Positions 13,620 through 23,799 of a DNA stretch of 64,000 nt are shown one piece after another. Source of the DNA: Stomorhina lunata (lineage: Eukaryota; Arthropoda; Insecta; Diptera; Rhiniidae); contig OW121741.1 in NCBI GenBank assembly GCA_933228675.1, positions 60,233,363 to 60,297,362 on the forward strand, in the 5' to 3' direction. The notes under the pieces were generated by a model that saw nothing but the letters and a program-made list of their open reading frames with translations, searched no databases and was not told the origin of the DNA. The position numbers and the translations under genes are program-made. The number at the start of each line of letters is the position of its first letter. Position 1 is the stretch's first letter.

Positions 13620-15479
13620 TTGACCAGTGAAAATTACACACCTAATATAGTGTGTCGCCAATGCTATAACAATCTCATGGCATGGTTGAGTGGAGCAAAA
13701 TTTAGTATGAAGTATTGTAAACCGGTAAACTGGATTTATCGCCCAGGTGCTCATGATGTAAACATTTGCTATGCATGCGTAAATTACACACGTGGAATGA
13801 ATCGACATGGTGAGAAGAATAAAATTTATAACGCAACTGCAACAGCTACACTACCAGTGCTTGCACCTGAAAATTTTGTACCGCCAAGGCCACCAAGTCC
13901 AGATCTCAGGACAGAATTTACAGGAATGAATACTGAAGGTGGTGTTACTTATGAAGATCCATTTGACGCCGATTATGAGCCTCAACAAGGAAGAGATGGA
14001 CCACAACTAATAACACAAATGGAAATGGATTTCATTGTGGCCACATTGGGATTATCGCAGCGGCTTGCCATATTTTTGACAGCGTTTTTAAAGCAAAGAA
14101 AATTAACACTTGCTAACGTTAACTCTTCGGCATACCGGAAACGGCAAGCTGAATTTCAGAACTTCTACACTCTACATAATGACAATTCGTTCGCTTACTG
14201 CAACGATATAAAAGCTTTGGTGGTAAAAATGGGAATAAACTACATCGCTAGTGAGTGGAGATTATTTATTGATAGTTCTGTTTCAAGCTTGAAGGCAGTG
14301 TTATTGCATGTGTCGAACCGAAAACCTTGCATTCCGCTAGCAATCGGTGTCAACATGGAAGAAAACTACGAAACATTGAAAAATATTATGGAAAAAATCA
14401 AATACTACGAAAATAAATGGAAGATTTGCTGTGATTTGAAGGTCATCAACATTATGCAAGGGATCATTGATAAAGGCGGCTTTCCCAATTTCTTTTGTTT
14501 TCGTTGTAATTGGGATTCGCGATCTCTTAATCAATTCGAATGTAATTCGTGGACACCAAAAGGAAATGTGGTGGAATAAATGAAAGAACATAGACTGAAA
14601 AATGCACCTTTGATTGACAATACTCATGATATCTTGCTGCCACTGCTCCACATAAAATTGGGAATTGTTAAAAAATTCATCGAAGTGGCTGTTATAAATT
14701 GTCCAAATGCATTTGACTATTTGAAAAGTGTTTTCCCAAAGCGTAGCGATGACAAAATTAAGAAAGGTATGTATTGTAGTAAACTAAATCCTATATTTTC
14801 CACCTTATTGTATATTTACTTTTCTTTTCTGTTTTTTTTTTATCGTTTGATAGGAGTACTTAATGGCCCTGACATTAGAAAGCTTTTCAAGACAAATTTT
14901 GAGTGAGCGCTTGATGAAAATCATTCAATGGCATGGATTTATCTTCAACGTGTATGCACCAGAGTCTTGGGAGGGGATTGAGACGCTGAGCCGGAAGCAA
15001 GAGAATGGGTGAAAGAAATGCTGTATTATTTTGAGAAAATCGGCGCATCGATGACATTAAAGCTGCACTTTCTTCATTTTCATTTTGACGATTTTATGAA
15101 GCAACTGTCTACTGAATCCGATGAGCAAGGAGAACGGTTTCATCAAACCACAATGCCCATGGAAAAACGGTACAAAGGCAAAAAACTAGACGCATTGCTT
15201 GCAGAGGTAATATCAAATATATTGATGCATTGCTTTGTATTCCTTTTTTGATTTTTGTTTTTATTTCAGGTATGTTGGTGGAGCCACAAGATTACCCTGT
15301 ATGATGCCAATAAAGTATTTCAAGAAGAAAAAGCTTATGATGGAGGGCAGTCTGGAAGCAACGTACCCGTGCGCACCCTAAGTTCTGAATCAGAGTCAGA
15401 TTCGGATGATTCGGACGACGAATTGGATCCACAACTTAAGAGAGTGATATTTACAAGTCCAGAGCCATCAACTTTATAA
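13620..15479 (+). pseudogene. Zinc-finger/DDE-candidate transposase-like gene, full 3' end, three stops (copy 2)
   Basis: The reading frame runs in three exons: to 14766, 14854-15206, and 15270-15479, with introns 14767-14853 and 15207-15269. Both introns begin GT, end AG, and keep the frame. In-frame stops at 14577-14579 (CAA in copy 1, TAA here), 14904-14906 and 14979-14981 make it a pseudogene. The N-terminal part repeats copy 1. The C-terminal part adds NGPDIRKLF, LKLHFLHFHFDDF and SDEQGERFHQ with MEKRYKGK after it; the last exon ends in an acidic SESESDSDDSDDE tail. If the family is a DDE nuclease, the Glu of SDEQGERFHQ is the obvious third acid (inference). Inverted-repeat arms with tagcaaaccgttc lie on both sides (about 13390 and 15715), supporting a transposon origin. 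The N-terminal FCYVCGHQ segment near 13535 is out of frame. Confidence 0.72.
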
Positions 15480-15654
15480 ACATGATACAAATATTTATTT
15501 ATTTTATTTATTTCCATATTTATTTATCTTATTTTTGTGATATATGCCATTGTATATTAATGTTGAAATAACAACAAAAAAAATTAAAATAAAAAAATTT
15601 TACATATACGAAATGAAATTAAATAATTTTTGTATTAGAAATTGAATGTTCTAT

Positions 15655-16014
15655 AAAGTTGTTTAATTAGACCTTATGTACATTTTTGTAGCTTATTGTT
15701 TTCTTGAATTTCGAACGGTTTGCTACGTATGGACTTAAACATGGGAAAAAAGGTAAAAAAAATGATTTTTTTAAATGACGTTTTTTTCATTTTATGTGTT
15801 CACAATTTTTGTTCTTTACAAGGGTTACACAATATCTTTGCCTTAAAGAGAAAATGAAAATTCCACTCGGTTTGCAAAATATGCGCCTGAGAAAATGATT
15901 ACTTTTTTAATGACACCAAGACCTCAAATCTAATATATGGGCTTTTTTGTCTTTTATCACGTAGTGGTATTTGTATATGGTTATATTTTTTATTGTTGAA
16001 GTAAAAAAAAATAA
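15655..16014 (-). repeat. Older right inverted-repeat arm
   Basis: Read on the minus strand this shows the same order of landmarks as the arm at 10132-10732 (accatatac, caggcgcatat, gtgaacacataaaat, tacgtagcaaaccgttc, acaaaaatgta), but more diverged. It lies directly 3' of the copy-2 gene, and its innermost motif pairs with ggtagcaaaccgttcattc at about 13386, upstream of the gene. Confidence 0.65.
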
Positions 16015-16545
16015 CCATTGAAAATATCATTTTTTTGGGAAATTTTTAATTTTTATGGTTACCTTAGCGCTACCCTTACTGTGTTAAGGATCATTCCTAG
16101 GATGTTTGTTGAGGTCTTAGCTAAGTGAGGTCTTAGCTACATTTTTGTAGTATATTGTTTTCTTAAATTTTGAACGGTTTGCTACGTATGAACCTGAACA
16201 TGTACAAAAAGCCTAAAAAAATCGTTTTTTTTAAGTTTTTTGCGATTTTGATATTCAAGATAGCGTTTTTTTGATTTAATGTGTTCACATGACAATGGCT
16301 ACAACCTTGCCTCAAACAGTAACTCGAAATTCCTAACGGTTTGGAAGATATGAGCCTGAGAAGATGACCACTTTTTTGCAAAAAAAGGCAAAGAGGCCCA
16401 AAATCTTTAGGGCCCGCCCACAAAAAAGGGGAGGACATTTGACAAAACTGAAAGACACGTGTCTTCTTTTTTTTTTATCCTCTATCTCGTGGTGGTGTCC
16501 GTATATGGTTATTTTTCCATGACCTAAACAATTACACACAGTGTT
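16015..16545 (-). repeat. Newer right inverted-repeat arm
   Basis: Reverse complement of 10132-10660 with roughly 85-90% identity by eye. It shares the gaagacacgtgtctttcag block and tacgtagcaaaccgttc. It sits in tandem with the older arm, giving two successive right ends. The outer end reads CACACAGTG then TTA at 16544, like the CAGTG/TTA end of the element at 23800-27186. Confidence 0.72.
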
Positions 16546-17715
16546 ATTTAAGGTTTTCTTAGCGGGTATTTCTAGGAGTGATAAACTATTTTCCATTGTC
16601 GGGAAATTTGTAACTCGTAGTATTTGGAGTCTGGTGGTCCTGTTTGGAGTTTCTTATATTCTCCTTGCAGATGTCTTAAGGCCAGAGGCTTTTACAGACA
16701 CACTCGTAAAATTAGTCTTTTTTCCATACACTTCAAAGAATCACTAATAAACCCCTTTGTGCCAGTTAATTGCTGATCACTTCTTTTAACTTATATTTTT
16801 TTTTTTTTTTATTAAACACTTTTTCTGTTTAAATTTTCAAAACACTTTATATATACATATATATATCTTTCACCAACCGAATCAAGAATGAACCATCTCA
16901 TCTAGGCACGTCCCTTTTTAACTTTTTTCCACTTTCCCTTTTTTAATTTTTACCGCAAATTCTTCCGGACGCTTTCTAAAACAAGACTTCTAGTTTTCAT
17001 GTCCTTATATACAAAAAAATCAAATTTTTCATTTTTGCCTCCCGAAAAAAGGGTTAAGTTTACCCAATTTTAAAAACAAAGAATATGCTTTTATTTTTCA
17101 TAATATGGATAATTTTATTCCATATAAACATTATTAAAATTGAACATAAATAAGATTTATGAAGCATTTACTCAAATTATGAGCAAAAAATTACTTTTTT
17201 GCGAAATTCGTCGAATTCGAACACAAGGTACGGGAAAATGGTTTGAGATATCACCTCATTTTTTTTTTGAGTTTTATTGTATTTTTTTATCTATTTTAAC
17301 ACACCGACGAGAGAAATTCAAATTTGTAATATTTGTTTAACAAAATTTTCAAAAAATTAAAAAATGCGTTTTAAAACCCGCCTGAGAAAAATGACCCATT
17401 TTCGATTATGAAAAAAACTAAGTTAATATTGTTATATTTTAACAAAATTAAACTGTGAAGTACTTACAAGTCTTAAAATGATAAATCATATCTTCCTTTA
17501 CGAGCTTTTGTCCAAAGTAGTTTTTTCTAGCGGTGTATCCTTAGGAGTATTGTCAAGGAAACGAATTTTTGGGGGGAATCGCAATAACTTCAAAACTGTT
17601 TTATGGATTTCAAATATTGATGACTTCAATTAAAGCTGCATTAGTTCACTTTTAAATTCCATTATCTTTTCTCTTTAAAATAAATTGTAAGTATACGAAA
17701 TGTAGCAAATACTGT
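16546..17715. other. No gene seen
   Basis: AT-rich sequence with long T runs. Short frames occur on both strands, but none shows a recognisable motif or biased composition. Confidence 0.6.
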
Positions 17716-17884
17716 CAGTTTTCGCTATACAAATGGGCTAAAAAACTTTGGGCCCGTTGCGCGGGCTCGTATCCCAAAAATAAATCAATAATATTTTGCA
17801 TACTTCCAATTGACATAATTTGCCCATATAATTTCACTATTAGAAGTCGAGCAGAGACAAAAGTCAAAAAACAACCCACCCTAA
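17716..17884 (-). repeat. Interspersed repeat ending in TTAGGGTGGGT (copy a)
   Basis: Reverse complement of 28097-28275: shared segments cccgttgcgcgg, aaataaatcaataatattt, aatttcactattagaagtcga and acccaccctaa. It is a dispersed repeat of unknown class, and the shared frames on it are not evidence of coding. Confidence 0.75.
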
Positions 17885-17888
17885 TATA

Positions 17889-17971
<83 letters not shown>
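17885..17971. repeat. (TA)n microsatellite
   Basis: About 85 bp of almost uninterrupted TA dinucleotides with one tacata interruption. It lies between the TTAGGGTGGGT repeat and the 3' end of the reverse HINE. Confidence 0.95.
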
Positions 17972-17972
<1 letters not shown>

Positions 17973-19090
17973 CGACAACATTCCAATTACAACAAGGGGC
18001 ACTTCTCTCAGACAAAGATCTGCATCCGATTCTATTTTTAGACTCATTGAAAAAGTAACAAGTAAGAGTGGTATATTCGGCTTTGCCGAATCTTGGATAC
18101 CCTTCACCAATGGTGCTGCAAAAGTACTTAATGTAATTCCAAGCAAAATTTGGTTATACTAGTATTATATGCAAAGAATCTTTAAAATTAAGAGTCGGAA
18201 AAAGAAAAGCTTTTCGGTGGCGTCATCATCTAGAATAGTTATGCACCCAAAGGTTAGGTTGGGCAGGTGGCTGATGTCTAGGGAAGCTTCACTTGGGTTC
18301 TAAAGTGGTCCCTTTGTGAAAAATAATGATTACTAGACTACAAGTAGAGAATGCATATTTAAGCCAGCCAGTAGCTTCGAAATAAAATTGACACATATTT
18401 TACGAACATTTAATAAAGTTCGATAGACCAGATAAACCATGCAGAAAAGATGCTTCAAAATGTAGATGCCCTTACATTTGCAATAGCACATCGATTTGAT
18501 GAAGTTTAAGTATTCTGGCATGCAATCCAAAAACACAGTGCCCAGTGAGGGTTGTGTGCTTTAATTCATACGAATTGTCCAACTATTAAAAGTTAATGAT
18601 TAAATAGTTATGTAAAACTCTGAACTGATTTAGGTCAAAGCTTTAACAATGATAAGCTTTAAAATTATAGGGTATACACTCTTAGTTTTAGATACATACG
18701 TGAAATATATAGCTTTTGAATGGATGGATATCAGCTTTGTCGGAAAAGTTATTAAAGATTTACTTATTAATCTAAAGTTAGTTAATTCATTAAAATGAAC
18801 ACTTCATCAATAATATTTGGGATGTATTGTTCTTTCGACCTGTCCGATAGATGTTTGGAAAGTTTTGCTCTAGTTCCTTGTGCAATTTTAATGTGATTTA
18901 ATTTATCAGCATTAAATCGATTCCCGGTCGGGGTTATATGGGAGATTTCACTAAATGTGAGTAGAGCTCGCCCATTTTCAATATCGAACTTTTCAAGAGA
19001 TCAGAAATACTTTTGTCAAATGTTGTCCCTCTAGAAAGTTTATTTTAGGCGCTATTGCCCTGAATATAAATATTGTACAACGTCTTTATA

Positions 19091-20387
19091 TCGGGTGTTT
19101 TTTATTGAGGTATAGAACTTTAAGTTGGCATCACTTTTTTAACTGGCGGCCATTTTGTCAGCTGTCAAGTGATTAATATTTAGTTTGGTTTGCCATTTCA
19201 TCATGAACAGGTTGACAAAAGAACAACGCTTGCAAATCGTGCAAATTTATTTTGAAAATAATGGTTCAGTTCGCGAAGTTTACCGCAAGCTCCGTCCATT
19301 TTATGGTCGACATAATCGTCCATCAGAGCAATTAATTCGGTAACCATGGATCGTTTTCGCACTACGTTTACTCTATGTGATAATACGCATCCGCAGCGAC
19401 GTCGAACAGTGCGCACCGAAGAAACAATTGCTCCTGTAGAGCAAAGTGTTGAAGAGGACCCGAATGCATCGATTCGCCACCGCGCACAGCAATTGGAGCT
19501 TTGTCCATCAACTTTATGGAAGATTTTGCGTAAAGATCTTGGCTTGCGACCTTACAGGATCCAGCTGGTGCAAGAATTAAAGCCGCGAGACCATGCAATG
19601 CGTCGTGATTTTGGTGTATGGGCCGAAAATGAGATTGATCTCGATGCTGATTTTCATCGCAAAATTTTGTTCATTGATGAGGCTCATTTTTGGTTGAATG
19701 GCTACGTCAACAAGCAAAATTGCCACATTTGGAGTGAAGAGAATCCACATGAGACCCTTGAGACGCCATTACATTCACAAAAACTGACTGTTTGGTGTGC
19801 TCTATGGGCTGGTGGAGTCATTGGGCCATACTTCTTCCGAAATAATGCTGGAGAGTCAGTTACCATAAATGGAGACCGGTATAGAGCCATGATAACCGAC
19901 TATTTTGTTCCTCAATTGGATGGCATGAATGTGGATGAGTTGTGGTTCCAACAAGACGGCGCTACATGCCACACAGCGCACGTCATCATTGATTTATTGA
20001 AGGAAACATTCGATGAGCGCATAATTTCGCGGACCTGTCAATTGGCTACCAAGATCGTGCGATTTGACACCACTGGATTATTTTCTTTGGGGATATGTGA
20101 AGTCGCTCGTCTACGCCAACAAACCAGAAACGTTAGGGGACTTGGAAGCCAACATTCGTGGCGTTATTGCCAACATACGGCCCCATATGCTCGAAAAAGT
20201 AGTTGAAAATTGGACCTGTAGAATTGGCTTTATTCGAGCCAGCCGCGGCGGCCACATGCCCAAAATCATATTTAAACATTAATGGCATAAAATTATCCTT
20301 CCAATAAAGCCAAATTGATGGACATTAAAACGATTTTCTTGTGTTTTATTTCAATTCGCAATTCTATACCTCTAAAAAAACACCCAT
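19091..20387 (+). mobile_element. Tc1/mariner transposon with TA duplication
   Basis: TA at 19089-19090 and 20388-20389 flanks 1297 bp. The termini are imperfect inverted repeats: left tcgggtgttttttattgagg, right (reverse complement) atgggtgtttttttagagg, both continuing into gtatagaa. The empty site exists in other copies of the host HINE (ctttatactaaatg at 738-750 and 8830-8842), confirming the boundaries directly. Confidence 0.93.
19203..20282 (+). pseudogene. Mariner-type transposase, two frameshifts
   Basis: ATG at 19203 opens a frame (MNRLTKEQRLQIVQIYFENN) that should enter the helix-turn-helix region, but it shifts frame near 19341. The middle block 19346-20030 includes STLWKILRKDLGLRPYRIQ, the first catalytic acid in FIDEAHFWLNG and the second in WFQQDGATCHTA. 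A one-base loss near 20028-20031 moves the third acid (CDLTPLDYFLWG) to another frame that ends at 20282. Spacing between second and third acids is about 36 residues once the shift is allowed for, so it is a DDD-type IS630/Tc1/mariner enzyme outside the classic 34-residue group. It would cut and paste DNA at TA sites. The frameshifts make it inactive as it stands. Confidence 0.92.
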
Positions 20388-21049
20388 TACTAAATGTCAT
20401 CATCTTATTTTAGGCGAAGTTATACGGGATCAATTGTCAAACGTGAACGGATTTCTCCCAATTGCAATTAAAAAATTTAAATTTTCGTTGATATGTGAGA
20501 TACTTACATACATATGTAGGTTTTGAACGGATATCATGTAGTTAGCTGCATTTTTGTACTTCCTAGGAAGATTACCTATAATTTGATATATAATACATTC
20601 TCAAATGTTATCATAATGTTCAAAAGTCAGACACAAAATTAAGATTAATGCAGAGTGTCTGTCTGCTAAAATCAGATTTGTGGAGCTCCTGGATTTTACA
20701 CAAAATTTCAGGATATTGTCCCACCCTGAATTTTATCTTTGTCGATCAAAACACCATCGCTTAAACGCTAAATTATATCTACCACAAATTACCGAATGCA
20801 TCAGGATTTAGGTAATCCCCTGCGAAGGACGCTATTATATTTCATCAAAATAAACACCTGAGATATCGACAAAACAGGAGCTCCAAAAACTTGACTACAA
20901 CAGAAAAAATTACAGACAAATAGACGGACGGACAAAAAACAGACGGACGGACAAACAAACAGACGGACGGACAGACAAACAGACGGACGGAGGTCGCAAA
21001 ATCGATTCACCTGCCGATTCTGAGTTGATCGGTACAGTTTGAGTGGTAT

Positions 21050-21766
21050 TCGTAATCAGATTTGTGGAGTATAGATTTTAGAAAATCCTCACACAAAGAA
21101 CGATGCCAAATTTCATCACAATCGGTCCATAAACACCTGAGATATCGCTGAAACAATACTTACAAAATGTAAACAAAATTTCTTAGACACGTACTTTGGG
21201 CAATTTGCTGTACATCAAATGCAGTGTTATGGCGATATCTCAATTGTTTATGGACCGCTTTTGATAAAATTTAATAACGTACTTGGCGGGGGAATTTCCT
21301 AACATCTGATATAAAATTTATGTAGGTCCGTGCTAAAGGAGGATGGTTTTTCCTATTTCTGCATTTCATTTTTTCAACAAACATTCTCTAATGCGAACTT
21401 TGGGCAATTTGCGATACATCAAATTCAGTGTTTTGGCGATATCTCAGTTGTTTATGGACCGATTTTCATAAAATTTTACAGAGTGCTTTGGGAAACTATT
21501 TCCTACAATCTGATATATAACATATTATCACATGTACACCAGGAGTATCTTTTTTCTCTTGTTATTTAAAAGTGTGTTTCAATCAAAAATTTTCAAATTT
21601 TCGTCTAATTTTTGGTATTTTTCGATATTTTCGGTGTTTATAAACCGATTTTAATGAAATTTAATAGCGTTCATTGCGGGAGAATTTCCTAAAATCTGAT
21701 ATATAATTTATGTAAGTCCATCCTCCAGGGGCTTCAGAAACTAGATTTCAACAGACAGACAGACAG

Positions 21767-21804
<38 letters not shown>

Positions 21805-23395
21805 GGACGGAGGTCGCAAAATCGATTCACCTGCCGATTCTGAGTTGATCGGTACAGTTTGAATGGTATTCGTAATCAGATTTGTGGAGTATAGATTTTA
21901 GAAAATCCTCACACAAAGAACGATGTCAAATTTCATCACAATCGGTCCATAAACACCTGAGATATCGCTGAAACAATACTTACAAAATGTAAACAAAATT
22001 TCTTAGACACGTACTTTGGGCAATTTGCTGTACATCAAATGCAGTGTTATGGCGATATCTCAATTGTTTATGGACCGCTTTTGATAAAATTTAATAACGT
22101 ACTTGGCGGGGGAATTTCCTAAAATCTGATATAAAATTTATGTAGGTCCGTGCTAAAGGAGGATGGTTTTTCCTATTTCTGCATTTCATTTTTTCAACAA
22201 ACATTCTCTAATGCGAACTTTGGGCAATTTGCGATACATCAAATTCAGTGTTTTGGCGATATCTCAGTTGTTTATGGACCGATTTTCATAAAATTTTACA
22301 GAGTGCTTTGGGAAACTATTTCCTACAATCTGATATATAACATATTATCACATGTACACCAGGAGTATCTTTTTTCTCTTGTTATTTAAAAGTGTGTTTC
22401 AATCAAAAATTTTCAAATTTTCGTCTAATTTTTGGTATTTTTCGATATTTTCGGTGTTTATAAACCGATTTTAATGAAATTTAATAGCGTTCATTGCGGG
22501 AGAATTTCCTAAAATCTGATATATAATTTATGTAAGTCCATCCTCCAGGGGCTTCAGAAACTAGATTTCAACAGACAGACAGACAGACAGACGGACAGAC
22601 AGACAGACAGACAAACAGACGGACGGAGGTCGCAAAATCGATTCACCTGCCGATTCTGAGTTGATCGGTACAGTTTGAATGGTATTCGTAATCAGATTTG
22701 TGGAGTATAGATTTTAGAAAATCCTCACACAAAGAACGATGTCAAATTTCATCACAATCGGTCCATAAACACCTGAGATATCGCTGAAACAATACTTACA
22801 AAATGTAAACAAAATTTCTTAGACACGTACTTTGGGCAATTTGCTGTACATCAAATGCAGTGTTATGGCGATATCTCAATTGTTTATGGACCGCTTTTGA
22901 TAAAATTTAATAACGTACTTGGCGGGGGAATTTCCTAAAATCTGATATAAAATTTATGTAGGTCCGTGCTAAAGGAGGATGGTTTTTCCTATTTCTGCAT
23001 TTCATTTTTTCAACAAACATTCTCTAATGCAAACTTTGGGCAATTTGCGATACATCAAATTCAGTGTTTTGGCGATATCTCAGTTGTTTATGGACCGATT
23101 TTCATAAAATTTTACAGAGTGCTTTGGGAAACTATTTCCTACAATCTGATATATAACATATTATCACATGTACACCAGGAGTATCTTTTTTCTCTTGTTA
23201 TTTAAAAGTGTGTTTCAATCAAAAATTTTCAAATTTTCGTCTAATTTTTGGTATTTTTTCGATATTTTCGGTGTTTATAAACCGATTTTAATGAAATTTA
23301 ATAGCGTTCATTGCGGGAGAATTTCCTAAAATCTGATATATAATTTATGTAAGTCCATCCTCCAGGGGCTTCAGAAACTAGATTTCAACAGACAG

Positions 23396-23440
<45 letters not shown>

Positions 23441-23702
23441 AAGACAAACAGACGGACGGAGGTCGCAAAATCGATTCACCTGCCGATTCTGAGTTGATCG
23501 GTACAGTTTGAGTGGTATTCGTAATCAGATTTGTGGAGTATAGATTTTAGAAAATCCTCACACAAAGAACGATGTCAAATTTCATCACAATCGGTCCATA
23601 AACACCTGAGATATCGCTGAAACAATACTTACAAAATGTAAACAAAATTTCTTAGACACGTACTTTGGGCAATTTGCTGTACATCAAATGCAGTGTTATG
23701 GC
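21050..23702 (-). repeat. HINE-internal tandem array, about 820 bp units
   Basis: Three full units and part of a fourth, with equivalent points at 21330, 22150 and 22966 (periods 820 and 816). Units are nearly identical and differ mainly in the length of the GACA/GACG tract (21755-21805, 22570-22625, 23388-23460). Each carries the same 79-codon frame, which I do not regard as a gene. The array breaks at ttatggcg/ctgtgac (23702). Confidence 0.93.
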
Positions 23703-23739
23703 GCTGTGACACTTCATATGTTTGAAACGTTGCAGCTTA

Positions 23740-23799
23740 TAATTTATTTATACAATTCCTATTTTTAAATCGAAAAAAAGGAGTTGTATAAATAAATTA
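23740..23799. repeat. 21 bp-arm hairpin next to the CACTG element
   Basis: Arms 23740-23760 and 23779-23799 are reverse complements with one mismatch around an 18-base loop. Its right arm abuts the CACTG terminus of the next element. No function assigned. Confidence 0.85.

Larger units (their letters stand above)
6870..14752. repeat. Tandem segmental duplication, copy 2 (7.88 kb unit)
   Basis: This is the second and complete copy of the duplicated unit. It starts at the junction where the truncated copy-1 gene meets HINE sub-repeat sequence and ends where copy-1 homology stops inside the copy-2 gene. Order within the unit: HINE fragment, full HINE, long inverted-repeat arm, older reverse HINE, 5' two-thirds of the DDE-candidate gene. 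The unit contains no host gene. Confidence 0.92.

Noticed and set aside
16541..16747. 68-codon plus-strand frame
   Set aside because: Starts in the inverted-repeat arm, has no motif, and is not conserved in the partner arm.
17715..18146. 143-codon minus-strand frame with an IY repeat
   Set aside because: It runs through a (TA)n tract and two unrelated repeats.
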